Shown here piece by piece: positions 50,432-59,677 of a stretch of 64,000 nucleotides of DNA. Each line of letters starts with the position of its first letter. Position 1 is the stretch's first letter. The notes below the pieces were generated by a model. That model did not search any database. It saw only the letters and a program-made list of their open reading frames with translations, and was not told the origin of the DNA. Source of the stretch: Curtobacterium sp. MCBD17_013 (GTDB taxonomy: Bacteria > Actinomycetota > Actinomycetes > Actinomycetales > Microbacteriaceae). Both the position numbers and the translations under genes were made by a program. The stretch lies in assembly GCF_003234565.1 (NCBI RefSeq), contig NZ_QKTU01000010.1, positions 1-64,000 on the forward strand, written 5' to 3'.

Positions 50432-51445
50432 GTGACCGAATCGAGCAGCAGCACCGACGCCCAGCAGCGTGACCCGGACGCCGTCGGCGACGACCGGGTG
50501 CCGACACACGCGTGGGGGCACGGTCTCGCGACGATCGCCGCGGACGGCACGGTCCTCGACACGTGGTTCCCGGCGCCGCGGCTCGGCCGACGGCCCGAGG
50601 GCACGGACGGTGCCGTTCCCGCCGACCTCACCGAGGCCGCCGGCGACGACCCGCGCCGCGGCGTCCGGCTCACGGTGACGACCGTCGAGATCACCCTCGA
50701 CGCCGCGCCCGCCTCGACCCCGGATGCGTACCTCCGGCTCCACCTGCTCAGCCACCTGCTCGTGCGGCCGAACACGATCGCGCTCGACGGCGTGTTCGCG
50801 CACCTGCCGAGCGTGGTCTGGACGAACGCGGGTCCGGTCGCCGCCGACGACTTCCCGCGACTCCGACCGGCACTGCAGCGGGCCGGGATCGTCGCGCACG
50901 CGATCGACAAGTTCCCCCGGCTCCTCGACTACGTCGTGCCCGACCGCGTCCGCATCGCGGACGCCGCACGCGTCCGGCTCGGCGCGCACCTGGCGCCGGG
51001 CACGACCGTCATGCACGAGGGCTTCGTCAACTTCAACGCGGGCACCCTCGGCGACGCCATGGTCGAGGGCCGCATCTCGCAGGGCGTCGTGGTGGGGAAC
51101 GGCAGCGACATCGGTGGTGGCGCCTCCATCATGGGGACGCTCTCCGGCGGCGGCACCCAGCGCGTGCGCATCGGGGACCGCGCGCTCCTCGGCGCGAACG
51201 CAGGGCTCGGGATCTCGCTCGGGGACGACTCCGTCGTCGAGGCGGGCCTGTACGTCACGGCGGGCACGAAGGTCACGCTCGTCGGCGCGGCCCCCGCCCC
51301 CGACGGCACCCCCCGGACCGTGAAGGCCGTCGAGCTGTCCGGCGCGCCGAACGTGCTGTTCCGCCGCAACTCGCGGACCGGCGCCGTGGAGGCCCTGCCC
51401 CGGTCCGGCACGGGCATCCAGCTCAACGCGGCGCTGCACGCCTGA
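50432..51445 (+). CDS. dapD: 2,3,4,5-Tetrahydropyridine-2,6-dicarboxylate N-succinyltransferase
   Basis: A 337-residue succinyltransferase of the actinobacterial DapD type. The C-terminal left-handed parallel beta-helix shows hexapeptide-repeat runs such as [20 protein letters not shown] and [20 protein letters not shown], with [21 protein letters not shown] before it. It succinylates the tetrahydrodipicolinate ring-open form in lysine/DAP synthesis. The GTG at 50432 is 7 nt after TACCCT; a GTG at 50426 is only 1 nt after it and was rejected. Forms a pathway set with dapE and dapC in this window. Confidence 0.94.
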   Translation: MTESSSSTDAQQRDPDAVGDDRVPTHAWGHGLATIAADGTVLDTWFPAPRLGRRPEGTDGAVPADLTEAAGDDPRRGVRLTVTTVEITLDAAPASTPDAYLRLHLLSHLLVRPNTIALDGVFAHLPSVVWTNAGPVAADDFPRLRPALQRAGIVAHAIDKFPRLLDYVVPDRVRIADAARVRLGAHLAPGTTVMHEGFVNFNAGTLGDAMVEGRISQGVVVGNGSDIGGGASIMGTLSGGGTQRVRIGDRALLGANAGLGISLGDDSVVEAGLYVTAGTKVTLVGAAPAPDGTPRTVKAVELSGAPNVLFRRNSRTGAVEALPRSGTGIQLNAALHA

Positions 51446-51448
51446 CGG

Positions 51449-51503
51449 GCGGCCGGTCCGGCCGGCGCCGGGCCGGCCGGTCCGCTCCCGTTCCGTACGG
51501 GAA
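51449..51503 (+). terminator. Near-palindromic terminator region after dapD
   Basis: A GGCCGGTCCGGCCGG ... CCGGCCGGTCC near-palindrome, followed by CCCGT-TCCGT-ACGGG, lies between the convergent ends of dapD and citrate synthase. Confidence 0.55.
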
Positions 51504-51552
51504 CAGCCGCGGGGGCAGCCGCGGGGATCAGCCGCGGGGGTCAGCCGCGGGG
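51504..51552. repeat. Four copies of CAGCCGCGGGG at the citrate synthase 3' end
   Basis: Copies at 51504-51514, 51516-51526, 51529-51539 and 51542-51552, with 1-2 bp between them. The last copy contains the citrate synthase stop codon on the minus strand, so repeat changes could extend or cut the protein's C-terminus. Confidence 0.75.
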
Positions 51553-52887
51553 CGGCAGGTCGCGCTCGGCGTGGCCGAGGTACAGCTGCTGCGGCCGACC
51601 GATCTTGTTCTGCGGGTCGGTGTTGAGCTCGCGCCACTGGGCGATCCACCCGGGCAGCCGGCCGATCGCGAACAGCACGGTGAACATCCGCGGCGAGAAC
51701 CCCATCGCCTTGTAGATGACGCCCGTGTAGAAGTCGACGTTCGGGTACAGCTTCCGCGACACGAAGTACTCGTCCGCGAGCGCGATGCCCTCGAGCTCCA
51801 TGGCGATGTCGAGCAGGTCGTCCTGCACCCCGAGTGCCTCGAGGACCTCGTGGGCGGACTCCTTGACGAGCTTGGCCCGGGGGTCGTAGTTCTTGTAGAC
51901 CCGGTGCCCGAAGCCCATGAGCTTGACGCCGTGTTCCTTGTTCTTCACACGCTCGACGAACCGCGACACCGGCTCGCCCGAGTCACGGATCTTCGCGAGC
52001 ATCTCGAGCACGGCCTCGTTCGCACCACCGTGCAGCGGACCGTAGAGGGCGTTGATCCCCGCCGAGATCGACGCGAACATGTTCGCCTTCGTCGAGCCGA
52101 CGAGTCGCACGGTGGACGTCGACGCGTTCTGCTCGTGGTCCTCGTGCAGGATGAGGAGCCGCTCGAGCGCCTTCGACAGGACCGGGTTGACCTCGAACGG
52201 CTCGGCCATCGTGCCGAAGTTGAGCCGCAGGAAGTTGTCGACGAAGCTCAGCTGGTTGTCCGGGTACAGGAACGCCTGCCCGATGCTCTTCTTGTGCGCG
52301 TAGGCCGCGATCACGGGGAGCTTGGCGAGCAGGCGGACGGTCTGCAGCTCGACCTTCTCGGGGTCGTCGACGTCCATGTCGTCCTCGTAGTAGGTCGACA
52401 GGGCGCTCACCGCGCTCGACAGGACGGACATCGGGTGCGCCGAGTGCGGCAGGGCGTCGAAGAGCCGCCGGAGGTCCTCGTGCAGCAGCGTGTGCCGCCG
52501 GATGCGGTCGTCGAACGCCGCGAGTTCGTCCGCCGTGGGGAGCTCGCCGTAGATGAGGAGCCAAGCGACCTCGAGGTACGTGCAGTTCGCCGCGATCTGC
52601 TCGATCGGGTACCCGCGGTACCGGAGGATCCCCTGCTCGCCGTCGATGTAGGTGATCGAGCTCTTCGTCGCGCTCGTGTTCACGAAGCCGTAGTCGAGCG
52701 TCGTGAAGCCGGTCTGTTTCGTCAACGTCGCGATGTCGATGGCCGACGCACCGTCCGTGCTGCGCAGGATCGGGAACTCGGCGGTACCTCCCGGGTAGTG
52801 GAGGACCGCGGTGGGTGCCGCCTCGTCCGGGGTGCCGGTCGAGGGCAGTGTGGCCGCCTTCTGAGCGTCATTGGCAGTGTCAGTCAC
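51541..52887 (-). CDS. gltA: Citrate synthase
   Basis: A 448-residue type II-like citrate synthase, catalysing entry of acetyl-CoA into the TCA cycle. Catalytic residues: His in NALYGPLHGGANEAVLEML, His in MGFGHRVYKNYDPRAK and Asp in YPNVDFYTGVIYKAMGF. NSTxxRLV-like NASTSTVRLVGSTKANMF is also typical. The Thr/Pro-rich first 25 residues are not conserved. The GTG lies 6 nt after TAGGCT, implying a leaderless mRNA. It sits between dapD and dapC, separating two lysine-pathway genes. Confidence 0.96.
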   Translation of the reverse strand: MTDTANDAQKAATLPSTGTPDEAAPTAVLHYPGGTAEFPILRSTDGASAIDIATLTKQTGFTTLDYGFVNTSATKSSITYIDGEQGILRYRGYPIEQIAANCTYLEVAWLLIYGELPTADELAAFDDRIRRHTLLHEDLRRLFDALPHSAHPMSVLSSAVSALSTYYEDDMDVDDPEKVELQTVRLLAKLPVIAAYAHKKSIGQAFLYPDNQLSFVDNFLRLNFGTMAEPFEVNPVLSKALERLLILHEDHEQNASTSTVRLVGSTKANMFASISAGINALYGPLHGGANEAVLEMLAKIRDSGEPVSRFVERVKNKEHGVKLMGFGHRVYKNYDPRAKLVKESAHEVLEALGVQDDLLDIAMELEGIALADEYFVSRKLYPNVDFYTGVIYKAMGFSPRMFTVLFAIGRLPGWIAQWRELNTDPQNKIGRPQQLYLGHAERDLPPRG

Positions 52888-52942
52888 GACGACAGCCTAA
52901 ACCGACGACCGTGGCGCACGCGCACGGGAGGCCCGGCGCCCG

Positions 52943-54091
52943 TCAGCGCGGAACCGGCGACTCCGCCGCGTGGTCGGCGACCGGACCGGTCCCGGACGAC
53001 CGCAACCGCACGACCGCGGCATCGATGCGCTCGTCGGTCGAGGTGAGGGCGATGCGCACGTGCGAACCACCAGCACTGCCGTAGAACGTGCCCGGTGCGA
53101 CGAGGATCCCGAGTTCCGCGAGCGCCGCGACCGTGGCCCAGGCGTCCTCGCCGCGCGTCGCCCAGAGGTACAGCCCGGCCTCGCTGCGGTCGATCCGGTA
53201 GCCCGCCGCCACGAGTGCCGACGCCAGGCGGTCGCGCCGTCCCGCGTACCGCGCCTTCTGCTCGCGGACGTGGGCGTCGTCGGCGAGCGCGACGATCATC
53301 GCCTGCTGCACCGGCGCCGGGGGCATCATGCCGGTGTGCTTGCGGACGGCCAGGACCTCGGCCAGCACCCGCGCGTCACCCGCCACGAAGCCGGCGCGGT
53401 AGCCGGCGAGGTTCGACTGCTTGCTCAGCGAGTACACGCTGAGCACGCCGTCGTGCGTGTCACCGACCACGCGGGGGTCGAGGATGCTCGGCGTCGGGGT
53501 GTCGTCGTACGGCGGCTCCCACCCGAGCTCCGCGTAGCACTCGTCGCCCGCGATGACCGCGCCGAGGGCACGGGCTCGCTCGACCGCGACCCGGAGCTCC
53601 TCGATCGACAGCACGCGGCCGTCGGGGTTGCCCGGCGAGTTGAGCCAGACGAGCTTCGTCGACGCCGGCCAGGACGCGGGGTCGTCGGCGGCCAACGCCT
53701 CGGCGCCGACGAGGGCCGCGCCGAGCTCGTAGGTCGGGTAGGCGGCCTCGGGGAACACGACCGTGTCACCGGGGCCGATGCCGAGCCACAGCGCGAGTCC
53801 GGCGATGAACTCCTTCGACCCGATCGTCGGCAGGACCTCGTCCGTCGTCAGGGTGATCCCCTGGCGTCGGCCGTACCAGGCGACGATGGACTCGCGCAGC
53901 GCGGGTGTCCCGGCCACCTGCGGGTAGGCATGGGCGTCCGTGGCGTCAGCGAGAGCGCGACGGACGAGCTCGGGCGTCGGGTCCACGGGCGACCCGACGC
54001 TCAGGTCGACGATGCCGTCCGGGTGGCCGCTCGCGCGATCCTTCGCGGCGGCGAGCTGGTCCCAGGGGAAGTCCGGCAGGTCGAGCGGCAC
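52943..54091 (-). CDS. dapC: Succinyldiaminopimelate transaminase (DapC-type aminotransferase)
   Basis: A 382-residue fold-type I aminotransferase with IVDLSVGSPVDPTPELVRRAL, VFPEAAYPTYELGA, LNSPGNPDGRVL, VIAGDECYAELGW and the PLP-Lys motif VYSLSKQSNLAGYRAGF. It matches the actinobacterial DapC (mycobacterial Rv1178 type) found beside ferredoxin, which transaminates N-succinyl-2-amino-6-ketopimelate. The GTG start comes 3 bp after the ferredoxin stop, so the two are co-transcribed. Acceptance of other substrates cannot be excluded. Confidence 0.9.
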   Translation of the reverse strand: MPLDLPDFPWDQLAAAKDRASGHPDGIVDLSVGSPVDPTPELVRRALADATDAHAYPQVAGTPALRESIVAWYGRRQGITLTTDEVLPTIGSKEFIAGLALWLGIGPGDTVVFPEAAYPTYELGAALVGAEALAADDPASWPASTKLVWLNSPGNPDGRVLSIEELRVAVERARALGAVIAGDECYAELGWEPPYDDTPTPSILDPRVVGDTHDGVLSVYSLSKQSNLAGYRAGFVAGDARVLAEVLAVRKHTGMMPPAPVQQAMIVALADDAHVREQKARYAGRRDRLASALVAAGYRIDRSEAGLYLWATRGEDAWATVAALAELGILVAPGTFYGSAGGSHVRIALTSTDERIDAAVVRLRSSGTGPVADHAAESPVPR

Positions 54092-54094
54092 GGG

Positions 54095-54412
54095 TCAGCC
54101 CCGCGGCGGCTCGGCGAGCACGACCGGGTGGTCCTGGTGGATCACACCGACCTTGGCGGCGCCGCCCGGCGACCCGATCTCCTGGAAGAACTCGACGTTC
54201 GCCTTGTAGTAGTCCGCCCACTCCTCGGGGAGGTCGTCCTCGTAGTAGATGGCCTCCACCGGGCACACCGGCTCACACGCACCGCAGTCGACGCACTCGT
54301 CGGGGTGGATGTAGAGCGAGCGGTCGCCCTCGTAGATGCAGTCGACCGGGCACTCGTCGATGCAGGCGCGGTCCTTGACGTCCACACAGGGCTGGGCGAT
54401 CACGTACGTCAC
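54095..54412 (-). CDS. fdxA: 7Fe ferredoxin (3Fe-4S/4Fe-4S)
   Basis: A 105-residue ferredoxin. CVDVKDRACIDECPVDCIYEG supplies one cluster (the second Cys of a standard CxxC triplet is displaced as in 3Fe-4S sites), and CVDCGACEPVCPVEAIYYE supplies the [4Fe-4S] cluster. The C-terminal extension (EEWADYYKANVEFFQEIG) is typical of actinobacterial FdxA/FdxC. It donates electrons to unidentified redox partners. The GTG start has only weak upstream complementarity. First gene of a ferredoxin-dapC unit, as in mycobacteria. Confidence 0.93.
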   Translation of the reverse strand: MTYVIAQPCVDVKDRACIDECPVDCIYEGDRSLYIHPDECVDCGACEPVCPVEAIYYEDDLPEEWADYYKANVEFFQEIGSPGGAAKVGVIHQDHPVVLAEPPRG

Positions 54413-54449
54413 GGTTCTTCGGTGTCCCTTCGAGGCGGCAGCGTCGAGT

Positions 54450-55712
54450 CTACTCCGGGCGGGTGAGCGTCCCCGCCGTCGGCGCCGTGGCGTCGACGGT
54501 GGCCGGACCGCGCTCTCGGCCGTCGGCGGGAACCGTGCCCGCCGGCGGAGCGCCGCGAGGGGGCAACGACGGCCACGCGAGCACGAGCATCGCGATCACG
54601 GCCGGCCCGAACGTCCACACGTACCCGGCCGTGTTCGCGAGGACGAGCGGCGAACTCGTCCCGCCGACCGCCACGAGCACCTGGGTGACGAGCAGGACCC
54701 CGAGCGCCGCCGCCGTCACCATCCACCGGGAGCGGAAGACGAGCCGGACGCCGAGCAGCAGGCACGCGACGAGCAGCGTCGTGATCACCATGCCGACCGG
54801 GAGGCTCCCCAGGGTCTGCTGGTGGGTGATCGTGCCGAGGCCGCCGACCACGGCCCCCGCTGCGAGCGCGGCGACGACGAGCAGTGACTGCACCCCCCGG
54901 CCGTGCTCGGCGAACGTCTGCGCCGCCGGCGCTGCGGGTGGCGCGTCGTGCCGGAAGCCCTCGCGCGCGGGCGCCTCGAGCCGTGCGCCGTGCGGCATGA
55001 CGTACGTCAGGCGCTCGGGCTGCTCGGGGTCGAGGGGATCGACCGTGAGCTGGCTCCGGTACTGCTCGAGCGCGGCACGCACCCGGGGGCGCACCGGCAG
55101 CACGTCGACGACGAGGTCGGCCTGACCGCTGTCGGCGTCGACGATGATCGAGAACGGGACGTCCTCGGCACGGGCGGCGTACCGGGCAGCCGCATGCACC
55201 CGCACGTGGTCCGGGTGTCCGTACCCGCCGTCGTCCGCGTAGCTGACCACGGCATCGGCACCCGTCGAGCGGATCGCCGCGCGGACGTCGTCGACGACCT
55301 CCCCGAGGTCCGCCGCGGTGAGCGAGTCGGCCGGCGCGTCCTCGGCGGCCGTCGCCCGCCCGTCCGCGGCCCACCGCATGCCGGAGTCGCTGTACCGACG
55401 CGGCGGCAGGTCCGTGGGACGGGCGCCGGGGCCGCCGAGCCACAGGTGCCGAGGCCCGCCGAGCGCGGCGAGCGCGGCCGCGATCTCGGTCTCGCGGTGC
55501 GCGGCGACCCGGGGCGCGTCGCCGAAGAGCGGCGCGAGCGCCGGCGTGAGCATCTCGCCGCGTTCACCCCGCGTCGCGGTGAGCACCGTCACGTCGGCAC
55601 CGAGTTCGACCAGGGTCGCGATCGTGCCCCCGGTCGCCAACGTCTCGTCGTCGGGGTGGGCGTGGACGAACAGGACACGCTCGGGGCGCGTCGCCGGGGT
55701 GGGCGTGGACAT
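54450..55712 (-). CDS. MshB-like PIG-L deacetylase fused to a C-terminal membrane domain
   Basis: A 420-residue protein with two parts. Residues ~10-285 are a PIG-L/LmbE deacetylase: VLFVHAHPDDETLATGG (metal His/Asp), VTVLTATRGERGEM, and YADDGGYGHPDHVRVH (second metal His and catalytic region), matching MshB, which deacetylates GlcNAc-inositol in mycothiol synthesis. Residues ~300-390 contain four membrane helices (SLLVVAALAAGAVVGGLGTI, VGMVITTLLVACLLLGVRLV, AALGVLLVTQVLVAVGG, WTFGPAVIAMLVLAWP). In mycobacteria mshB (Rv1170) is followed by a separate membrane gene (Rv1171), so this looks like a fusion. ATG 8 nt after TACCCT. Confidence 0.87.
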   Translation of the reverse strand: MSTPTPATRPERVLFVHAHPDDETLATGGTIATLVELGADVTVLTATRGERGEMLTPALAPLFGDAPRVAAHRETEIAAALAALGGPRHLWLGGPGARPTDLPPRRYSDSGMRWAADGRATAAEDAPADSLTAADLGEVVDDVRAAIRSTGADAVVSYADDGGYGHPDHVRVHAAARYAARAEDVPFSIIVDADSGQADLVVDVLPVRPRVRAALEQYRSQLTVDPLDPEQPERLTYVMPHGARLEAPAREGFRHDAPPAAPAAQTFAEHGRGVQSLLVVAALAAGAVVGGLGTITHQQTLGSLPVGMVITTLLVACLLLGVRLVFRSRWMVTAAALGVLLVTQVLVAVGGTSSPLVLANTAGYVWTFGPAVIAMLVLAWPSLPPRGAPPAGTVPADGRERGPATVDATAPTAGTLTRPE

Positions 55713-55774
55713 CGCCACCCAGGGTACGGGATCGGCTGGGATCGGCTCGGTGGCGGAGCGCCGCCGGACGGCGG

Positions 55775-56362
55775 TCAGCGCGGGGTGACGATGTACGTCG
55801 CGGTCACGCCGTCGTGGCCGGTCGAGAAGGCGAGCACCACGCGGTACCGGTCGCTCCGGAAGAGGCCGAACGCGCTGCGGGCGTCGCTCCGCACGGCACC
55901 GTCCGCGAAGCCGTCCGCGGTGAGCCGAGCGTGTGCCGTCGTGAACTCCGCGACCGAGGCGACGCGGACCTGCACCACCCAGCCCGACCCGGCGGGTCCG
56001 CTCCCCCCGCCGAGGACCGTGCCGTCGACGAGCGGGACGGCGTGGGTCGGGAACCCGGCGGGGACCGCACCGTCGGTCGTCACCGCCGCGCCCCGCAGGG
56101 CGGCGTCGAGCGCGCCGTCGATGCCGCCGGCCACCTGCCGCATCCCGCGCTGGATCGAACCGCCCGTGACGCCCTGGAGGCCCGACCGGACGCCCGACGC
56201 CACCGACGACGCGACCGCCGTCCCGACCCCCGAGACGCGGTCGGTGATCCCGGCGCAACCCGTCAGCCCGACGGCGAGGACCGCCAGGACCGCGGCCGTC
56301 GGCACGACCCGCGGTCGCGCCGCACGGCGATGCGCCCGGCCGGAACGCGGCGTGCGCGACAT
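55775..56362 (-). CDS. Putative lipoprotein, function unknown
   Basis: A 195-residue exported protein. The Arg-rich N-terminus and hydrophobic stretch PTAAVLAVLAVGLTGC form a lipoprotein signal with lipobox LTGC (Cys36), so it should be anchored on the outer face of the membrane. A Gly/Ser/Val-rich helix segment follows, then a beta-rich C-terminus (GWVVQVRVASVAEFTTAHARL ... RYRVVLAFSTGHDG, quoted in parts). No family recognised. The ATG overlaps the stop of the upstream M20 amidohydrolase (TGATG), so the two are co-translated. Confidence 0.75.
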   Translation of the reverse strand: MSRTPRSGRAHRRAARPRVVPTAAVLAVLAVGLTGCAGITDRVSGVGTAVASSVASGVRSGLQGVTGGSIQRGMRQVAGGIDGALDAALRGAAVTTDGAVPAGFPTHAVPLVDGTVLGGGSGPAGSGWVVQVRVASVAEFTTAHARLTADGFADGAVRSDARSAFGLFRSDRYRVVLAFSTGHDGVTATYIVTPR

Positions 56363-57555
56363 CAGGCGAGCCAGGCCCGGGTCGCCGCGACGAAGGCGCC
56401 CACCCCGACCGGGATCGACGCCTCGGCGAGCGGGGCGAAGAACGGCGAGTGGTTCGTCGGGACCTCGGCGCCGTCGGCGAACAGCGCCGGGTCCGTCGTG
56501 CCCGTGAACCAGTACACGATGGGGGCCTCGGCCGCCGTCGCGAGGTCGCCGACGTCCTCGCTCGCCATGCCGAGCACCGAGTCACCGGCCACGAGCGACG
56601 GCACGACCCCCTCGAGGGCGGCCAGCACGCGCCCGGCGGCGTCGGCGTCGTTCACGAGGACGTTCGCGCCGGGCCGCACCCGGACGAGCGGCTCGTCGAG
56701 GCCGCCCGCCGCCGATTCCGCCGCGACGATCCGGCGCACCGCCTGCTCGACCTGGTGCCGGGTGTCGTCGGTCTGGGCACGCGTGCTCACCTCGATCGTC
56801 ACCTCGTCGGGGATGATGTTGGCGCGGGTGCCACCGTGGATGCTGCCGACGGTGACGACCGCGGCCTGCCGGGGACCGACCTCCCGGGCGACGACCGACT
56901 GCAGCCGTACGACCGCCGACGCGGCGGCGACCACCGGGTCACGGGTCGTCTGCGGCGCGGAGCCGTGGCCGCCCCGGCCGCGGAACGTGATCGTGAACCG
57001 GTCGCTCGCGGCCATCACCGGCCCGGACCCGACCGTCACCCGTCCGACCGGCTCGGGCGCGGTGTGCTGCCCGAGCACGACGTCGGGGCGGGGGACGCGA
57101 CCGACCAGGTCGTCGTCGACCATCGCGCGGGCACCGCCGATGACCTCCTCGGCCGGCTGGAACACCGCGACGACGGTCCCCGCCCACGAGTCCCGCGTCG
57201 CGATGAGCCGCTCGAGCGCACCGAGCAGCCAGGTCATGTGCAGGTCGTGACCGCAGGCGTGCATCGTGCGGGTCTCGGAGCCGTCCTCGTCGACGGCGGT
57301 GTGGACGCTCGCGTACGCCAGGCCCGTTCGCTCCTCGACCGGCAGGCCGTCCATGTCGGCGCGGAGCCACACCACCGGGCCGGCAGCGTTCTCGAGGACC
57401 GCGACCACGCCCGTGCCACCGACCCCCGTGGTCGGTTCGAGGCCGAGCGATCGGAGATGGTCCGCGACGACACCGGCGGTCCGGTGCTCGGCGAACGCGA
57501 GCTCGGGGTGCGCGTGCAGGTCGCGGTAGATGTCGAACAGCGGGAGCGTCGTCAC
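56362..57555 (-). CDS. M20 family amidohydrolase (peptidase M20D)
   Basis: A 397-residue amidohydrolase of the IAA-amino acid hydrolase/hippurate hydrolase group. Metal-binding motifs: RTMHACGHDLHMTWL, VFQPAEEVIGGA, VLGQHTAPEP and C-terminal TNHSPFFAPL with the final His. The dimerisation domain is in the middle (RGRGGHGSAPQTTRDPV). It probably cleaves N-acyl amino acids; substrate unknown. The GTG lies 6 nt after TACGGT (minus strand), pointing to a leaderless mRNA; upstream in-frame residues are not conserved. Translationally coupled to the lipoprotein gene. Confidence 0.9.
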   Translation of the reverse strand: MTTLPLFDIYRDLHAHPELAFAEHRTAGVVADHLRSLGLEPTTGVGGTGVVAVLENAAGPVVWLRADMDGLPVEERTGLAYASVHTAVDEDGSETRTMHACGHDLHMTWLLGALERLIATRDSWAGTVVAVFQPAEEVIGGARAMVDDDLVGRVPRPDVVLGQHTAPEPVGRVTVGSGPVMAASDRFTITFRGRGGHGSAPQTTRDPVVAAASAVVRLQSVVAREVGPRQAAVVTVGSIHGGTRANIIPDEVTIEVSTRAQTDDTRHQVEQAVRRIVAAESAAGGLDEPLVRVRPGANVLVNDADAAGRVLAALEGVVPSLVAGDSVLGMASEDVGDLATAAEAPIVYWFTGTTDPALFADGAEVPTNHSPFFAPLAEASIPVGVGAFVAATRAWLA

Positions 57556-57605
57556 CCGACAACCGTAACCGGCTGCCGTCGACGCGACGGGCATCTCGTC
57601 CGGGA

Positions 57606-57650
57606 ACGACGACGCCCGCCGGCTCCGGAGGGGCCGACGGGCGTCGTCGT
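57606..57650 (-). terminator. Terminator hairpin after typA
   Basis: A 13-bp perfect stem (57606-57618 with 57638-57650) that can extend inward (CCGGC/GCCG) lies 19 bp past the typA stop and upstream of the amidohydrolase promoter. Confidence 0.8.
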
Positions 57651-57668
57651 GTGCGGAGGGACCGCGGC

Positions 57669-59591
57669 TCAGGCGTCCTGGCGCTTGAGGCGCGCCGTGG
57701 CCCGGGCCCGGGACTGGGCGTCGAGCTCGACCTTGCGGATCCGGACGGCGTCGGGGGTGACCTCGACGCACTCGTCCTCGCGCGCGAACTCGAGGCACTC
57801 CTCGAGCGAGAGCTGCCGGGACGGCGTCATCGACTCGAACGTGTCGGCCGTGGACGACCGCATGTTCGTGAGCTTCTTCTCCTTGGTGATGTTGACGTCC
57901 ATGTCGTCGGCGCGCGAGTTCTCGCCGATGACCATGCCCTCGTAGACCTCCTCGGTCGGGTTGACGAAGAACGTCATCCGCTCCTGGAGGTTCGTGATCG
58001 CGAACGGGGTCACGACGCCGGCGCGGTCGGAGACGATCGAGCCGTTGACGCGCGTCTGGATGGGGCCGGCCCACTCGCCGTACCCGTGCGAGATCGCGTT
58101 CGCGATGCCCGTGCCGCGGGTCTCGGTGAGGAAGGCGGTGCGGAAGCCGATGAGCCCACGCGACGGGACGATGAACTCCATGCGCACCCAGCCCGTGCCG
58201 TGGTTCGTCATGTTCTCCATGCGACCCTTGCGCGCGGCCATGAGCTGCGTGATCGCGCCGAGGTACTCCTCGGGCGTGTCGATCGTCATGTGCTCGTACG
58301 GCTCCTGGAGCTTGCCGTTCTCGTCACGCCGGGTGACGACCTGCGGCTTGCCGACCGTGAGCTCGTAGCCCTCGCGCCGCATCTGCTCGACGAGGATCGC
58401 CAGGGCGAGCTCGCCGCGGCCCTGGACCTCCCACGCGTCGGGACGGCCAATGTCGACGACCCGGAGCGAGACGTTGCCGACGAGCTCGCGGTCGAGGCGG
58501 TCCTTGACCATGCGCGCGGTGAGCTTGTGCCCCTTGACCTTCCCGACGAGCGGGCTCGTGTTCGTGCCGATCGTCATGGAGATCGCGGGATCGTCGACCG
58601 TGATGGTCGGCAGCGGGCGGACGTCCTCGGGGTCGGTCAAGGTCTCGCCGATGGTGATGGTGTCGAACCCGGCGACGGCGACGATGTCACCCGGGCCGGC
58701 CGACTCGGCGGGGAACCGGTCGAGCGCCTTCGTGATGAGGAGCTCCGTGATGCGGGCGTTCACGACCGAGCCGTCGTGCTTGACCCACGCGACGGTCTGC
58801 CCCTTCTTCATGGTGCCGTGGAAGATGCGGAGCAGCGCGAGACGACCGAGGAACGGCGAGGCGTCGAGGTTCGTGACGTGCGCCTGCAGCGGGTGGGTGT
58901 CGTCGAACGTCGGCGCCGGGACGTGCTGGAGGATCGCCTCGAACAGCGGCTCGAGGTCGTCGTTGTCGGGCAGGGTGCCGTCGGCGGGCTTGTTGCGGCT
59001 CGCGGCACCGTTCCGGCCGGACGCGTAGACGACCGGGACGTCGAGGATGGCGTCGAGGTCGAGGTCGTCGACCTCGTCCGAGAGGTCCGACGCCAGCCCG
59101 AGCAGGAGGTCCTGGGACTCGGCGACGACCTCGTCGATGCGCGAGTCGGGACGGTCCGTCTTGTTGACCAGCAGGATCACGGGGAGCTTCGCCGCGAGCG
59201 CCTTGCGGAGCACGAAGCGCGTCTGGGGCAGCGGGCCCTCGGACGCGTCCACGAGCAGGACGACGCCGTCGACCATCGAGAGGCCGCGCTCGACCTCGCC
59301 ACCGAAGTCGGCGTGGCCCGGGGTGTCGATCACGTTGATCGTGATGCGTCCGCCGTCGTTGAACTCGGCCGCGTGGATCCCGTTGTAGAGCACCGAGGTG
59401 TTCTTCGCGAGGATGGTGATGCCCTTCTCGCGCTCGAGGTCGTTCGAGTCCATCATCCGGTCCTCGCCCTCGAAGTGGGCGTCGAACGAGTTGGTCTGCG
59501 TGAGCATGGCATCGACCAGGGTGGTCTTGCCGTGATCGACGTGTGCCACGATGGCGACGTTGCGCAGGTCGGACCGGGTGGCGAGCGCCAT
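57669..59591 (-). CDS. typA: Translational GTPase TypA/BipA
   Basis: A 640-residue ribosome-binding GTPase. The G domain has AHVDHGKTTLVDAML (G1), REKGITILAKNTSV (G2), VIDTPGHADFGGEVER (G3), LVNKTDRPDSR (G4) and ASGRNG (G5 region). EF-G-like domains III and V and the BipA-specific C-terminal domain follow (GFRTAFLTETRGTGI; LTNMRSSTADTFESMTPSRQ, given in part). It assists ribosome assembly and growth under cold or stress. ATG with AAGGAAG upstream. Mycobacterial Rv1165 is the counterpart. Divergent from the CPBP protease gene. Confidence 0.97.
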   Translation of the reverse strand: MALATRSDLRNVAIVAHVDHGKTTLVDAMLTQTNSFDAHFEGEDRMMDSNDLEREKGITILAKNTSVLYNGIHAAEFNDGGRITINVIDTPGHADFGGEVERGLSMVDGVVLLVDASEGPLPQTRFVLRKALAAKLPVILLVNKTDRPDSRIDEVVAESQDLLLGLASDLSDEVDDLDLDAILDVPVVYASGRNGAASRNKPADGTLPDNDDLEPLFEAILQHVPAPTFDDTHPLQAHVTNLDASPFLGRLALLRIFHGTMKKGQTVAWVKHDGSVVNARITELLITKALDRFPAESAGPGDIVAVAGFDTITIGETLTDPEDVRPLPTITVDDPAISMTIGTNTSPLVGKVKGHKLTARMVKDRLDRELVGNVSLRVVDIGRPDAWEVQGRGELALAILVEQMRREGYELTVGKPQVVTRRDENGKLQEPYEHMTIDTPEEYLGAITQLMAARKGRMENMTNHGTGWVRMEFIVPSRGLIGFRTAFLTETRGTGIANAISHGYGEWAGPIQTRVNGSIVSDRAGVVTPFAITNLQERMTFFVNPTEEVYEGMVIGENSRADDMDVNITKEKKLTNMRSSTADTFESMTPSRQLSLEECLEFAREDECVEVTPDAVRIRKVELDAQSRARATARLKRQDA

Positions 59592-59677
59592 ACAGGACTT
59601 CCTTAGAGCGTGAGGGAGAGGATCGGGCAGAATGCCCGGCGTCCGAGTCTACCGGGCGCGGACGACCCGGAGGGACC

